DNA from: Paludisphaera rhizosphaerae | GTDB lineage: Bacteria; Planctomycetota; Planctomycetia; Isosphaerales; Isosphaeraceae | Reading direction: 5' to 3' | Assembly: GCF_011065895.1 (NCBI RefSeq) | Contig: NZ_JAALCR010000017.1 | Span: 62,001 to 126,000, forward strand | DNA: 64,000 bases | Shown: positions 1 to 9,981 of the stretch, in pieces | Numbering within the stretch: the stretch's first letter is position 1 | How the letters are laid out: each line of letters opens with the position of its first letter | Program-made: the position numbers and the translations under genes | The notes under the pieces: generated by a model | Databases searched by the model: none | Told to the model about the DNA's origin: nothing | What the model saw: the letters and a program-made list of their open reading frames with translations, nothing else

Positions 1-519
1 GACCGCCGCGCTGCCTGTCCCGTACGTGGCGCTCTGGTAGAACGTCGTGTTGCCGAAGTTCGCCGCGTAGTTGTACGAGGGGATGTTGGCGAGCGGCTTG
101 GTGTTCTTGTCGGAGGGGCAGAGATAGACGGTGAACAGGTTCTGGGAGATCGTCGTGTTGGCCGCTCCACTGTAACGGAGCACCGTGTCGTTCGAACCGC
201 CCGGTTTGCCGGCAGCCGAGTTGTCGCCGTTGAAGTTCCAGCCGTTGAAGGCCGAGGTCTGCTCCATGTAGGGGAGGACGAAGACGACCCACGTTCCCCA
301 GCAGCAGCCCTTGATGCCGGCGGGGAGGCTCCCCATCGAGCTTTCGTAGTTGGCCATTCCCAGGCCGATCTGCTTGAGGTTGTTGTTGCACTGCATTCGG
401 CGGGCGGCTTCACGCGCGCTTTGAACGGCGGGAAGCAGCAAGGCGATCAACACAGCGATGATGGCGATGACGACCAGCAACTCGATCAGGGTGAAGCCTC
501 TGCGGCTCGGCTCGGACAT
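1..519 (-). CDS. DUF1559 domain-containing protein (partial)
   Basis: The protein starts [20 protein letters not shown], a type-IV-prepilin-like N terminus with a G-F-T-L-I-E processing site followed by one hydrophobic helix. Next comes the DUF1559 signature region ([17 protein letters not shown]) and an extracellular part with [16 protein letters not shown]1559 proteins are a greatly expanded planctomycete family, thought to be surface or pilus-like proteins cleaved by a prepilin peptidase; their role is not settled. The window holds about 173 N-terminal residues, and the C terminus with the usual H-x-G-G-x-N and D-G-S-V motifs lies beyond position 1. The gene at 573-1034 on the same strand encodes a small lipoprotein, a frequent neighbour of this family, so the two are probably co-transcribed. 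Confidence 0.9.
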   Translation of the reverse strand, partial: MSEPSRRGFTLIELLVVIAIIAVLIALLLPAVQSAREAARRMQCNNNLKQIGLGMANYESSMGSLPAGIKGCCWGTWVVFVLPYMEQTSAFNGWNFNGDNSAAGKPGGSNDTVLRYSGAANTTISQNLFTVYLCPSDKNTKPLANIPSYNYAANFGNTTFYQSATYGTGSAAV

Positions 520-572
520 GACGCCTCCAGAAGGGTACGGAATGGGAGAGTTCATCGACGGCTGTAGCGGGT

Positions 573-1034
573 TCAACGCCGGCTGCGGCGGGAGGGCTTG
601 GTCGCCGTGATGTCGAAATCGAAATTGTTGGACTGAGCGGGGTTGACGGTCGCCTCCATGGGCGACTTCGAGGTGTAAACGACCGCCGGCGCATCCCCTT
701 CCGATGGTTCGCCGGGCACCTCATCGGACGCGCCGGCGGCGCCGGCGTCCGAGTCTGCCGGAATAATGGTGACGGTGTAGGGCCCCAGAGCCGGACCTTC
801 AGAGGCGGGTATCGTGTAGGAGCCGTCGACCACCTGGCCCCAGGAGGCCCCGCGCGAGTCCCCTTCCTTGGGGATGAACTGAATATGGCCCTTCGTTAGC
901 GGCTTGCCGTCGACCGACACCCTGCCTGAGACCGCCGCTCGTTCGAGTTCGTCGCTTTCGCCGCAACCGAATATCGTCAGGGCGATGGCCAGCCAGGGGG
1001 CCTTCACTCTCGATCGTTTGTCTGCAAAGCCCAC
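573..1034 (-). CDS. small lipoprotein of the type found beside DUF1559 genes
   Basis: This is an exported protein of about 153 residues. Starting at the GTG at 1034 it reads [18 protein letters not shown], then [11 protein letters not shown], a clear lipobox with Cys as the lipidated residue. I prefer this GTG because AGAGG lies 10 bases upstream and the basic stretch sits directly before the hydrophobic core; a TTG at 1073 would give a longer form. The mature part begins [21 protein letters not shown], typical of planctomycete carboxypeptidase-regulatory-like (transthyretin-like beta-sandwich) lipoproteins, and includes [12 protein letters not shown]. It lies 53 bases upstream of the DUF1559 gene on the same strand. 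The C terminus (TKPSRRSRR) is basic. The family function is unknown. Confidence 0.75.
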   Translation of the reverse strand: MGFADKRSRVKAPWLAIALTIFGCGESDELERAAVSGRVSVDGKPLTKGHIQFIPKEGDSRGASWGQVVDGSYTIPASEGPALGPYTVTIIPADSDAGAAGASDEVPGEPSEGDAPAVVYTSKSPMEATVNPAQSNNFDFDITATKPSRRSRR

Positions 1035-1257
1035 GTCGTCCGATCCTCTGCCTCGTTCTGAATCCTGGCGCAAGCGGTGAGACGAATGCGCACGTTAGGG
1101 GGGAGGACTTCGATTCTAGCGCGATGTGTGAAGGGCGAATGAAGTCGGAATACCGAATTCATTAATACTGGGTCGAGAGTTCGCCCCCTTACGGATGTGA
1201 TTCGATGGTTGTACGATGGGCCGCGGGATCGCGTTCGCTCGAACGAGGAGGTGACTC

Positions 1258-2841
1258 ATGAAGGGGACGTCATTAGTCTCGGCGATCGCTCTGCTTGGTC
1301 TGGTCTGTGCCGAGGCGTCGGCCGTTGAAGCGGAGAAGCGGCCGAACATCCTCTTCGCGATCGCCGACGATTGGAGCGTCCACGCGGGTTGTTACGGAAC
1401 GCCCTGGGTGAAGACGCCGGCCGTCGATCGGATCGCCCGCGAAGGGATTCGATTCACGAACGCCTTCACGCCGATGGCGAAGTGCGCTCCGTCGCGTGCG
1501 ATCGTCCTGACGGGTCGGCACCTCTGGCAGAACGGCGAGGCCGGCAACCATCAGGCGTACTTCCCGGCCGATCTGAAGGTCTGGCCGGAGGCGCTCGTCG
1601 AGGCCGGATGGCGGGTCGGCTTCACCGGCAAGGGCTGGGGGCCGGGGGTGGCGAACGACGCCTCGGGAAAGCCTCGGCGACTCACGGGGACGGCCCACCA
1701 GAAGCGCAAGAGCCCACCGCCCACGAAGGGGATCTCCGACCTCGACTACGCGGCGAACTTCTCCGATTTCCTCGACGCGACCCCCGCCGCCGGCAACCCC
1801 TGGTGTTTCTGGTACGGGGGCTTTGAGCCGCACCGTGGTTATGAGGCTGGCTCGGGGGCGTCGAAGGGGGGCAAGAAGCCGTCGGACGTCGACCACGTTC
1901 CAGGCTACCTGCCGGACTCGGACGTCGTCCGCGACGATCTGCTCGACTACGCCTACGAGGTCGAACACTTCGACGCCCACCTCGGACGCATGGTCGCCGA
2001 GTTGGAGAAACGCGGCCTGCTGGAGCGCACCCTCGTCGTCGTCACCAGCGATCACGGCATGCCGTTCCCCCATGTGAAGGGCTTCGCCTACCACGACTCG
2101 AACCATGTTCCGTTGTTGATCCGATGGCCCGCTGGCCTGAAGTCGCCGGGGCGGGTCGTGGAGGACTTCGTCGATTTCACCGACCTCGCGCCGACGTTCC
2201 TCGACTATGCGGGCGTCGACGTCGCGAAGGCCGGCATGAAGCCGATCACCGGCGATTCCCTGCGACCCATCCTGGAAGCCGACCACGGCGGCCGGATCGT
2301 CGCCGGCCGCGATCACGTCCTCGTGGGCAAGGAGCGGACGGACGTGGGCAGGCCGCACGACTGGGGATACCCGATCCGCGGGATCGCCGACGCCGATTTC
2401 CTCTACCTGCGCAATTACGAGCCCTCGCGATGGCCGGCGGGGAATCCCGAGACCGGCTACCTTGACGTCGACGGCGGTCCCAGCAAGAGCCTGATCCTCG
2501 AGCGTGGTCGGAAGGACCGATCCGACCTGTTCTGGCGGCTCTGTTTCGGTATGCTCCCCGCCGACGAACTCTACGACCTCCGCAACGACCCTGACTGCGT
2601 CCGCAACCTGGCCGCCGACCCAGCCCAGGCTGACCGCGTCCGCTCGTTGCGCGATCGGATGGAATCCGAGCTGCGAGCCCAGGGCGACCCCCGAATGCTC
2701 GGCCGCGGCCTCGTCTTCGACGAGTACAAGGCGACCAGCAACGCAGGGTTCTATGACGCTTACCTGCGCGGCGAGAAACTGAAGGCCGGATGGGTCACCC
2801 CGACCGACTTCGAGCCTGCGCCGATTACGCCGCGGCCCTGA
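1258..2841 (+). CDS. secreted arylsulfatase-family sulfatase
   Basis: This is a 527-residue type I sulfatase. A signal peptide ([22 protein letters not shown]) precedes the sulfatase fold starting at [12 protein letters not shown], where the Asp pair would bind the metal. The activation motif [11 protein letters not shown] is at residues 76-86, with Cys76 expected to become formylglycine. Later motifs include [14 protein letters not shown] (metal and substrate ligands) and a C-terminal [16 protein letters not shown] segment. The start is well set by GAGGAGGTG a few bases upstream of the ATG. Substrate cannot be told from sequence; planctomycete sulfatases of this class usually act on sulfated polysaccharides outside the cytoplasm. 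No glycosidase or anaerobic maturase gene sits beside it. Confidence 0.93.
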   Translation: MKGTSLVSAIALLGLVCAEASAVEAEKRPNILFAIADDWSVHAGCYGTPWVKTPAVDRIAREGIRFTNAFTPMAKCAPSRAIVLTGRHLWQNGEAGNHQAYFPADLKVWPEALVEAGWRVGFTGKGWGPGVANDASGKPRRLTGTAHQKRKSPPPTKGISDLDYAANFSDFLDATPAAGNPWCFWYGGFEPHRGYEAGSGASKGGKKPSDVDHVPGYLPDSDVVRDDLLDYAYEVEHFDAHLGRMVAELEKRGLLERTLVVVTSDHGMPFPHVKGFAYHDSNHVPLLIRWPAGLKSPGRVVEDFVDFTDLAPTFLDYAGVDVAKAGMKPITGDSLRPILEADHGGRIVAGRDHVLVGKERTDVGRPHDWGYPIRGIADADFLYLRNYEPSRWPAGNPETGYLDVDGGPSKSLILERGRKDRSDLFWRLCFGMLPADELYDLRNDPDCVRNLAADPAQADRVRSLRDRMESELRAQGDPRMLGRGLVFDEYKATSNAGFYDAYLRGEKLKAGWVTPTDFEPAPITPRP

Positions 2842-2853
2842 CGCTTCGCGGCA

Positions 2854-4875
2854 TCAGTCCTGCTCCGCCCACCGGAGCCAGGCGGAGGCGTCGGCGTCGC
2901 TGGGCATCCGCCAGTCGCCTCGCGGGGAGAGGCTTACGGTTCCGACCTTCGGGCCGTCGGGGACGCACGAACGCTTGTACTGCTGGGCGAAGAACCGGGT
3001 GATGAACGTCCGCAGGGTCTTCTCGACGAGGGCCGGAGGGTACGGCTTGGAGAAGTCGGCGAAACGGCTGAGGTAGAGGATCTTCTCCGGCGGGCAGCCC
3101 CAGCGGATTGCGTGGTAGAGGAAGAAGTCGTGCAGCTCGTACGGGCCCAGGGAGTCCTCGGTGGCCTGGAGGATCTCGCCTCGTTTGGAGGTCGGCAACA
3201 GCTCCGGGGAGATGGTCGTCTCGGCGATCGAGGTCAACGTGTCGCGGGTGGGGCCGGCAGGGAATTCGTGGTTCGCCGCATATAGGACGAGGAACCGGAC
3301 GAGCGTCTTGGGGATCGAGCAGTTGGGGTTGTACATGCTCATGTGATCGGCATTGTACGTCGACCACCCGAGCGCCATCTCGGACAGATCCCCGGTGCCG
3401 ACGACGAACCCGCGCGACATCAGGAGGAACGTCCGCAGCCGGGCCTGCACGTTCTCGAATGTCAGGTCCTTGCGGTTCTCCTCAGGGAGTTCGAGCAGCG
3501 CCGCTCGAAACGCCGAGAGATTCATGTGGCGGGCGTCGATACCGAACGGAGAATGGCCCAACTCGCGGAACGACTGGAAGGCCAGGCCGGAGATGTCGAT
3601 CGTCTCCGACGAGACTCCCAAATGCTCCATCAGGTCGACGGCGTTCGTCCGCGTGCGGTTCGTCGTGCCGAACCCCGGCATCGTCAGCCCGTGGAGGAGC
3701 TTCCGGTCCATTCCCAGGAGGTCGAGCGTCTTGACCGCCACCAGGAGCGCGAGCGTCGAATCGAGCCCGCCCGAGACCCCCATGTGCAGCGTCGTCCCTG
3801 CGGGGAGGCGTTCGACGCGCTTGGCCAGGCCGGCGACCTGGATCTCGAAGATCTCGGCGCAGCGGCGGTTCAACTCGGGGCCGTTCGCCGGGACGAAGGG
3901 CGCGGCGGGGACGAACCGCTTGAGGTCGGGACGCTCCGACAGCCCCAGGCCGACGCCGATGCGGCGAAACGGGCGGACTGGTCCGACGGGCCATTCAAAC
4001 GTCGCCGCCGACCGTCGCTCGAACGTTAGCCGGTCGACGTCCACGTCGGCCTCGATCCAGTACGATCCCCGTTCGATCGGCTGGCCGTCTCCCACGCGGC
4101 GGGACTCGGCGAGCATCCGGCCGTCCTCGGCGATCAGGCAGTGGCCGCCGAAGACGAGGTCGGTCGTCGACTCGGAGGGGCCTGATCCGCTGTAGGCGTA
4201 GGCCGCCATGCAACGCCCGGACTGACCGACGACGAGGTCGGTCCGATACGCGCTCTTGCCGATCGTCTCATTGCTGGCCGAGAGGTTCAGAAGGATCGTC
4301 GCCCCGGCCAGAGCCTGCGAGGCGCTCGGGGGGATGGGGAGCCAAAGGTCCTCGCAGATCTCCACGCCCAGGATCACGTCGCGGCCGGCGTCGCCCGCGC
4401 CCTCGACGGGGAAAAGCAGGTCGATGCCGAAGGGCGTCGGTCGGCCCAGCAGGTCGATCTCGGCCGGTTCCTCGCCCCGCGCCGGGTGGAACCAGCGGCG
4501 CTCGTAGAATTCCTTGTAGTTCGGCAGGTGTTGTTTGGGGACGAGCCCGCGCACGCCCGAACCGTCGATCACCGCCGCACAATTGTAAAGGTGTGGGCCG
4601 ACCCCCAGCGGCAGCCCGACGACAACGATCCGCGGCTGGCCCGTGTTGGCCTCGACGACCGCCGCCAGTGCGTCGACCGCGGCGTTCAGCAGGGTGGGCT
4701 GGTAAAAGAGGTCCGCACAGGTGTAGCCGGTGAGGCAAAGCTCCGGGAAGAGGACGACGTCGCAGCCCTCCGTCCGTTCCAGCACGCCGACGACCTCGCG
4801 GGCGTTGGCCGCCGGGTCGCCTACCGAAGTTCGAATCGTCGCCGAGGCGACGCGGACGATTCCGAATGCGTTCAT
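2854..4875 (-). CDS. nadE: glutamine-dependent NAD+ synthetase
   Basis: The 673-residue protein has two domains and catalyses the last step of NAD+ synthesis, amidating nicotinate adenine dinucleotide with ammonia from glutamine. The N-terminal nitrilase-type glutaminase carries the Glu-Lys-Cys triad: E45 in LFPELCLTG, K114 in LVPKQHLPNYKE and C174 in VEICEDLW. The C-terminal synthetase has the P-loop-like SGGLDST at 368-374, a GTGDLSEMALGWST segment and NPNCSIPKT. Length and order match the long class of NadE with a fused glutaminase domain. It converges on the sulfatase gene with only 12 bases between the stop codons. Confidence 0.96.
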   Translation of the reverse strand: MNAFGIVRVASATIRTSVGDPAANAREVVGVLERTEGCDVVLFPELCLTGYTCADLFYQPTLLNAAVDALAAVVEANTGQPRIVVVGLPLGVGPHLYNCAAVIDGSGVRGLVPKQHLPNYKEFYERRWFHPARGEEPAEIDLLGRPTPFGIDLLFPVEGAGDAGRDVILGVEICEDLWLPIPPSASQALAGATILLNLSASNETIGKSAYRTDLVVGQSGRCMAAYAYSGSGPSESTTDLVFGGHCLIAEDGRMLAESRRVGDGQPIERGSYWIEADVDVDRLTFERRSAATFEWPVGPVRPFRRIGVGLGLSERPDLKRFVPAAPFVPANGPELNRRCAEIFEIQVAGLAKRVERLPAGTTLHMGVSGGLDSTLALLVAVKTLDLLGMDRKLLHGLTMPGFGTTNRTRTNAVDLMEHLGVSSETIDISGLAFQSFRELGHSPFGIDARHMNLSAFRAALLELPEENRKDLTFENVQARLRTFLLMSRGFVVGTGDLSEMALGWSTYNADHMSMYNPNCSIPKTLVRFLVLYAANHEFPAGPTRDTLTSIAETTISPELLPTSKRGEILQATEDSLGPYELHDFFLYHAIRWGCPPEKILYLSRFADFSKPYPPALVEKTLRTFITRFFAQQYKRSCVPDGPKVGTVSLSPRGDWRMPSDADASAWLRWAEQD

Positions 4876-5032
4876 ATCATCCCCGGAGCATCATCGCCCG
4901 GTCGATTGACCGGAGCTTCTCATCGAGAGTAAAACAGGATGGGTTCGGCATCAATGCAGGTCATGCGCCGCAAGCCTCCCGCGTCATCCTCGACAGGCCC
5001 CCGCCGGGCCGGTTCGGAACGGAGCCCCGGCC

Positions 5033-5656
5033 ATGCAATCTGAGCCTTCAGGTTCCCCCTCGGAGTCCCCTGGCTCGGAATCGGCTCGGCCCTTCCGATT
5101 GAGCCACGCCATGGTTCTGACAGCCGCCGCCGGCCTAACCTTCGCCGCCTGGCCGCTCATGGATCGGATGATCCTGACCTCGCGCGAATTGAGCGGGCTC
5201 CCCCCCGAATGGCCGTCCCGATTTGTCCTCACGTTCTATTGTTGGTGCCCCTTCTTGGCCATCGCTCGCCTCATGGGGCCCCGGGAGCGAAGGCGGCAGG
5301 CGGCGCGGTCGTACGGGACGGCGGCCGTGGCCGCGGGGACGGCGGCGTTGGGCTTCGCTCTCATCTTGTCGCTGGCACAACTCCTCTTGCCTAAGTATGG
5401 GATTTACACGGCGTTCCTGCTGGAATCCGCGGCGTCGAAATCGCTAGCGATCGACCCTGAATACTGTGAACTCGTGGATGGTCTGGCCCGGAGCGGCCCC
5501 GCCGCGACGTGTGCGATCCTCGGAGCGTGGTCAACTCTCGCGCTGACGGGCGTGGGCCGACGTCCCGCGGGGTGGCTCGACTGGTTCTGCTTGACATCGT
5601 CGATCCTGCTCGTGCTCTGCGTCGCGTTCCATGACCTCGCGACGTGCTTGATCTAG
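5033..5656 (+). CDS. hypothetical membrane protein, first of a tandem family
   Basis: This 207-residue protein is of unknown function. A Ser/Pro/Glu-rich cytoplasmic-looking tail is followed by about four hydrophobic segments: near residues 27-45 (MVLTAAAGLTFAAWPL), 66-80 (FVLTFYCWCPFLAIA), 96-120 and two towards the end (CAILGAWSTLALTGVG, SSILLVLCVAF). A conserved R-R-x-x-A-R-S-Y-G-T-A motif joins the second and third segments. GGAG lies 8 bases upstream of the ATG. The two downstream genes share the layout and key motifs (CWCPFLAIARL, ARSYGTA, ALTGxGRRP), so the three arose by local duplication. Confidence 0.8.
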   Translation: MQSEPSGSPSESPGSESARPFRLSHAMVLTAAAGLTFAAWPLMDRMILTSRELSGLPPEWPSRFVLTFYCWCPFLAIARLMGPRERRRQAARSYGTAAVAAGTAALGFALILSLAQLLLPKYGIYTAFLLESAASKSLAIDPEYCELVDGLARSGPAATCAILGAWSTLALTGVGRRPAGWLDWFCLTSSILLVLCVAFHDLATCLI

Positions 5657-5673
5657 GTAACGGAGCTCCGGCT

Positions 5674-6315
5674 ATGCAGGCTGAACCTTCGGCATCACTG
5701 GCGGAGGTCTCCGATCTGGAAGCAGTCCAGCCGCTCCGGATCGTTCACATGATGGCGTTGACGGCTGGGGTCGCGGCAACTCTCGCGGCATGGCCGCTGA
5801 TGGACAGGATGATCTTGGACTCGATCGAGTTGGGTGGACTTCCCCCCAGGTGGTCTCCCAGAATCGTAGTCATGTTCTGTTGTTGGTGCCCCTTTCTGGC
5901 CATCGCTCGGCTCGCGAGGCCTCGGGATCGAAGGCGGTGGGCGGCGCGGTCGTACGGGACGGCGTCCGTCGCGGCGTCTTCGGCGGCGCTGGGGGCGGTG
6001 CTCATCGTTTCCTTGGGCGAATTCCGGCGACTGCGGGTCTCTCCCCTTTGGGACTGGTACGACCCGGCTCCCGACTTACGGGGGGCTTATCGCTCGATTT
6101 TTCTCAGCGAGTACAGCCCACTTGTGAATAGCCTGGGCGGCAGCGGGCGCGCCGTGGCCTGCGCGATCGTCGGAGCCTGGTTGACTCTCGCGTTGACGGG
6201 CGCTGGCCGACGGCCGACGGGATGGTTCGATTGGGTGTGTCTGGCATCGTCGGCGGCCTTTGTCTCCTTCGTCGCGTTTTATCCCTTCGCGGCGTTTGTA
6301 CGGAACTCCTGGTGA
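5674..6315 (+). CDS. hypothetical membrane protein, second of a tandem family
   Basis: This 213-residue protein is a close paralogue of the upstream gene. Shared stretches include AAWPLMDRMIL, CCWCPFLAIARL, RRWAARSYGTA and ALTGAGRRPTGW. The ATG at 5674 is chosen because the sequence around it (cggagctccggctATGcag) mirrors the start of the first copy, with GGAG at the same spacing. It begins 17 bases after the first gene stops, so translation from one mRNA is likely. The loop after the third helix (WDWYDPAPDLRGAY) is not conserved between the copies and may be the part that differs in function. Confidence 0.8.
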   Translation: MQAEPSASLAEVSDLEAVQPLRIVHMMALTAGVAATLAAWPLMDRMILDSIELGGLPPRWSPRIVVMFCCWCPFLAIARLARPRDRRRWAARSYGTASVAASSAALGAVLIVSLGEFRRLRVSPLWDWYDPAPDLRGAYRSIFLSEYSPLVNSLGGSGRAVACAIVGAWLTLALTGAGRRPTGWFDWVCLASSAAFVSFVAFYPFAAFVRNSW

Positions 6316-6353
6316 GAACCGACGGTAGGCTTTGGGGTCGAGGAGAAGCGTCC

Positions 6354-7049
6354 ATGCCGGAAGAGGCCCCGCAAGTCGGCGCCGCCAGACCCGTCGTTGG
6401 CCACCGACATCGTCTCCGCCGACGGCCTTATCGCTTGATCCACCTCATGGCGATCACGGCGGCGGTCGCCTTGACCATCGGCCTGCCGCCGACGCTCGTG
6501 ACGGTGCTCAAGAATCCGCGGGGGTACTGGTCGCCGCAGGATCGGGCGACGTACATCGTCGTGGCGGCCCTGGCTTTCTGGACGCCGGTCCTCGCTCTGA
6601 TCGCGATGGCGCGGGGACGCGTGGAACTGCGGCGTTCGGCGAGGTCGTACGGCGGGGCGAGCGTGCTCGCGGCGACGGCGGCGATGACTTTGCTCTGCAC
6701 TCGGGTCTTCCTGGCGACCTTGGCGTATGAGTTCCATCAACTCAACTGGTTCGGGCAGATTCCCGGCAAGAAAGCGACCCTCTGGCCGGGCTGGCCGCTT
6801 GAGAAGACGCTCGGCGCTCTGATCTTCTCGCATCCCGATTCGTACTTCAGCCCGCTCGCCTGGCGAGTCGTGGCCGAGGGAGCCGAGGGGATCGTCGCCG
6901 CGATTGTCGCTGTCTGGGTCGTGCTTGCACTTTCCGGCAAGGGGCGACGTCCAGTCCCTCTGTTTGACCAATGTTGTTTCTTCGTGGGCCTGGGCTGGGT
7001 GCTCTGGCTCCTTTGGCGTGACGTCGCCCCGCCGCTCCCCCTCTTCTGA
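6354..7049 (+). CDS. hypothetical membrane protein, third and most divergent of a tandem family
   Basis: This 231-residue protein shares the family plan: a basic N terminus (RHRLRRRPYRLIHLMAITAAV), a second helix around ALAFWTPVLALIAMARG, then RRSARSYGGASVLAATAA, and a late VWVVLALSGKGRRPVPLFDQ helix. It has a longer central loop (HQLNWFGQIPGKKATLWPGW). GAGGAGAAG precedes the ATG at 6354. It follows the second copy by 38 bases and precedes the aminopeptidase gene by 39 bases, so all four may form one transcript. The family is not one I can name. Confidence 0.75.
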   Translation: MPEEAPQVGAARPVVGHRHRLRRRPYRLIHLMAITAAVALTIGLPPTLVTVLKNPRGYWSPQDRATYIVVAALAFWTPVLALIAMARGRVELRRSARSYGGASVLAATAAMTLLCTRVFLATLAYEFHQLNWFGQIPGKKATLWPGWPLEKTLGALIFSHPDSYFSPLAWRVVAEGAEGIVAAIVAVWVVLALSGKGRRPVPLFDQCCFFVGLGWVLWLLWRDVAPPLPLF

Positions 7050-7088
7050 CGTCGGCGGACTTGCGACGATCCTCGATCGGATGGACTT

Positions 7089-9725
7089 ATGTTGTATCCC
7101 AAGCGTCGATTTCTCTTCACGGCCCTGCTGGCGGCGTTCGTCGCGACGGCCCGAGCCCAGGTTCCGACCTCGGCCGAGCCCGAGGAACATCCTGCGTTCG
7201 CGAAGCCGGGGACGCCCCGACGTTCCGAGCGGATCCGCTCGTTCGACGTCAAACACATCCGGGCCGACCTGAAGCTGGATCTGGAGGCCGGGACCATCGC
7301 GGGGACTGTCGCCCACACCATCGCCCCGCTGCACGCGCCTTTGTCTCGGCTGGAACTGGATTGCGGGGCGAAGCTCAAGGTCGGACGCGTCACGATCGGC
7401 GCGGCGGGCGTTGAGGCGCCCTTCGAGCACAAGGGGGACGTGCTCGCGATCACCCTCGACCCTCCTCGGCCGCCGGGCGAGAACTTCGTCGCGACGATCG
7501 CCTACTCGGGGAAGCCGGAGCAGGGCCTGCACTTCGTGCCGCCGGACGTCGCCCATCCCGATCGGCCCAGGGCTGCCTGGACCCAGGGCCAGGCCGAGGA
7601 GACCCGTTTCTGGCTCCCCTGCTACGACGCTCCCAACGACCCGGCGACCACCGAGATGGTCGTCGCCGTCGCGAAACCGTACTCGGTCGTCTCCAACGGC
7701 ACCCTCGTCGAGACGAAGGAGAACCCGGACGGGACGCGGATGTTCCACTGGAAGATGGAGCAGCCCCATTCGAGCTACCTCATCACCATCGCGGCGTCCG
7801 AATTCAACGCCTTCCGCGACACGCTCGGCTCGCTCCCCGTCGAGTACTACGTCCTGAAGAACGTCGACGAGGAGACCGCGCGGCGGTTCATGGGCAAGAC
7901 GCCCAAGATGATCGAGTATTTCAACAAGGCCACCGGCCAGACCTACCCATACCCGAAGTACGCCCAGGTGTGCCTGCCGGAGTTCTACGGCGGCATGGAG
8001 AACACCTCGGCGACCTCGATGCCCGACCTGTCGCTGCTCGACCGCCTGGAGGCCCAGGAACGCAGCCAGGAATACCTGGTGGCCCACGAATTGGCCCACC
8101 AGTGGTTCGGCGACCTGATGACGTGCAAGGACTGGTCCCACCTCTGGCTCAATGAGGGATTCGCGTCGTACTTCGCCCCCCTTTTCACCGAACAGGATCA
8201 AGGCGAGGACGAATTCCGGCTCCAGATGCTCGGCGAGCTGGAATCGTACCTGGCCGCCGATCGGACCTACCGCCGACCGATCGTCGAATACCGATACGAT
8301 AACGCAACGCAGCTCTTCGACGGCATGGCCTATTCCAAGGGCGCCTGGGTCCTTCACGCCCTCCGGGGCGTCCTGGGGGACGAGGCGTTCTGGAAGGGGA
8401 TCAAGCGGTACGTCGCCGTGAACAAGTTCCGGAACGTCGAGACCGAGGACCTGCAGAAGGCCTTCGAAACCGCCGCCGACAAGGAACTCGGCTGGTTCTT
8501 CGACCAGTGGCTCTACAAGGCCGGGCACCCGGAGATGAAGGCGTCCTGGCGGTACGAGCCCGACGATTCGACGGTCCGCGTGAAGGTGGAGCAGGTCCAA
8601 AAGATCGACGACGAGACCCCGATGTTCCGCCTGCCGACGACCGTGGAGATCGTTGAGGCGCCCGGGAAGTCGCGGTCGGCCCCGATCGTGATCGATGGGC
8701 CGATCCAGGAGTTCGTCCTCCCCGCGCCGGTTGAGCCCAAGGCCGTGCTCATCGACCCCAAGGGATGGATCCCCAAGACGATGGCCTTCGATCGTCCCCT
8801 GGCCGAACGGCTTTTCCTGCTGGAGCACGGGCCGAACATCATGGTGCGGCTGGAGGCGGCTGAATCGCTGGCCGACGAGACGATCGACTCGCCCGAAGTT
8901 CGGGAGGCTCGGGCTTCGGCCTGGAAGCGCGAGAAGTCGCCGTCGGCCGCCGTGAAGATGGTGGAGACGATCGCCCGGGGCGAGGAACCGTTCCGTGCGG
9001 CGCTGGTCGAGGCCGCCGCGGCCGCCGAGCCTCGCGTTCGGGTCGAGGCCGTGACCGGGCTTTCCAGGTTGTCCCGCGACGGGGCCTCGGAGGACCTCCT
9101 GCGCAAGATTTGGGCCGATCCCGAGGCCCCCTACGGCGCTCGCAAGGCAGCGCTCCGCGGTCTGACGGCCTGGAGAGTGGCCGACGCCGAGAAGATCCTG
9201 AACTCCGCGCTGACCATGACCGTCGGCCGGCACACGCTGGCTTCCACGGCCCTCAGCCTCTTGATGGATCGGCCCGGTTCGCAGGCTCGCGAAATGGCCG
9301 CGGCGTACCTGGCACCTGGCCAGCCGCCCCGGCTCCGTTACGCCGCCCTGCAAGCGCTTGAGAAACTGGCCGAGGACGACGCCGCGCTCCAGGATCTGAT
9401 CGTCCCCCTGGCCGAGGATGCCGACCGCAACGTCCGCACCCGCGCCTGGGAACTGATCCGAACTCACAGGATCAAGAAGGCGATCCCCGTGCTGGAGAAG
9501 CGGCTGCAAACCGAGGATTTCGGCTTCAACGCCGACGCGCGCGGCACGCTCGAGAACGCCCTGAAGGCCCTCAAGGAACCTGAATCGGCGCCCGAATCGG
9601 AAAAGCCGAAGGAGGACGACGCCCCGACCGTCGACCCGCTGTCCGACGTCCGGAAGCAACTCGACGCGATAGATCAGCAGATCCGAGAGATTCGCAAACG
9701 GCTCGACGAGCGCAAGCCCGAATGA
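7089..9725 (+). CDS. M1-family zinc aminopeptidase with C-terminal HEAT-like repeats
   Basis: The 878-residue exported metallopeptidase removes N-terminal residues from peptides, probably in the periplasm. A signal peptide (FLFTALLAAFVATARAQ) is followed by the M1 N-terminal beta domain. The exopeptidase motif GGMEN is at 301-305 and the zinc site HELAH at 333-337, with the third ligand E356 in WLNEGFAS. From about residue 570 the chain becomes an alpha-helical HEAT-like repeat region (LEAAESLADE, RVEAVTGLSRL, RYAALQALEKL), replacing the usual M1 C-terminal domain. It ends in a charged coiled coil (VRKQLDAIDQQIREIRKRLD). Confidence 0.93.
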   Translation: MLYPKRRFLFTALLAAFVATARAQVPTSAEPEEHPAFAKPGTPRRSERIRSFDVKHIRADLKLDLEAGTIAGTVAHTIAPLHAPLSRLELDCGAKLKVGRVTIGAAGVEAPFEHKGDVLAITLDPPRPPGENFVATIAYSGKPEQGLHFVPPDVAHPDRPRAAWTQGQAEETRFWLPCYDAPNDPATTEMVVAVAKPYSVVSNGTLVETKENPDGTRMFHWKMEQPHSSYLITIAASEFNAFRDTLGSLPVEYYVLKNVDEETARRFMGKTPKMIEYFNKATGQTYPYPKYAQVCLPEFYGGMENTSATSMPDLSLLDRLEAQERSQEYLVAHELAHQWFGDLMTCKDWSHLWLNEGFASYFAPLFTEQDQGEDEFRLQMLGELESYLAADRTYRRPIVEYRYDNATQLFDGMAYSKGAWVLHALRGVLGDEAFWKGIKRYVAVNKFRNVETEDLQKAFETAADKELGWFFDQWLYKAGHPEMKASWRYEPDDSTVRVKVEQVQKIDDETPMFRLPTTVEIVEAPGKSRSAPIVIDGPIQEFVLPAPVEPKAVLIDPKGWIPKTMAFDRPLAERLFLLEHGPNIMVRLEAAESLADETIDSPEVREARASAWKREKSPSAAVKMVETIARGEEPFRAALVEAAAAAEPRVRVEAVTGLSRLSRDGASEDLLRKIWADPEAPYGARKAALRGLTAWRVADAEKILNSALTMTVGRHTLASTALSLLMDRPGSQAREMAAAYLAPGQPPRLRYAALQALEKLAEDDAALQDLIVPLAEDADRNVRTRAWELIRTHRIKKAIPVLEKRLQTEDFGFNADARGTLENALKALKEPESAPESEKPKEDDAPTVDPLSDVRKQLDAIDQQIREIRKRLDERKPE

Positions 9726-9741
9726 TCATCCGATCGGTTCG

Positions 9742-9981
9742 TCACTCACCGCCGAGCGGCTGCAGCGGCGGCACCTGCACGTTGCCGCTTCTTACCGGCG
9801 GTGAGGGCGTTCCGACCGTCCCGACCTTGTCCGGATCGATGTTCAGCGGGCTTGGTTCCAGGGTCGGCGCCGTTGGCAGCCGAACCTCGCTGGCCCTACG
9901 GTCGAAATGGCGGGGGCCCGAGCAGCCCGAGGCCAGGGCGATTGCGCCCACCAGCGCTGTCGTGCGGAAGAACGACGTCAT
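9742..9981 (-). CDS. small predicted lipoprotein
   Basis: This is a 79-residue exported protein of unknown function. The ATG at 9981 has GGAGGAG 7 bases upstream. The protein starts MTSFFRTTALVGAIALASGC, an N-terminal hydrophobic segment ending in a lipobox-type ASGC. The mature part is proline-rich and low-complexity (LPTAPTLEPSPLN, VPPLQPLGGE). It converges on the aminopeptidase gene with 16 bases between stop codons, and it diverges from the gene at 10109. Confidence 0.65.
   Translation of the reverse strand: MTSFFRTTALVGAIALASGCSGPRHFDRRASEVRLPTAPTLEPSPLNIDPDKVGTVGTPSPPVRSGNVQVPPLQPLGGE

Noticed and set aside
6279-9659. Minus-strand open frame of about 1,126 codons opposite the aminopeptidase gene
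   Set aside because: It is antisense to a clear M1 peptidase and consists of Arg/Gly/Val/Leu-rich low-information sequence with no domain; long antisense frames are expected in very high-GC DNA.
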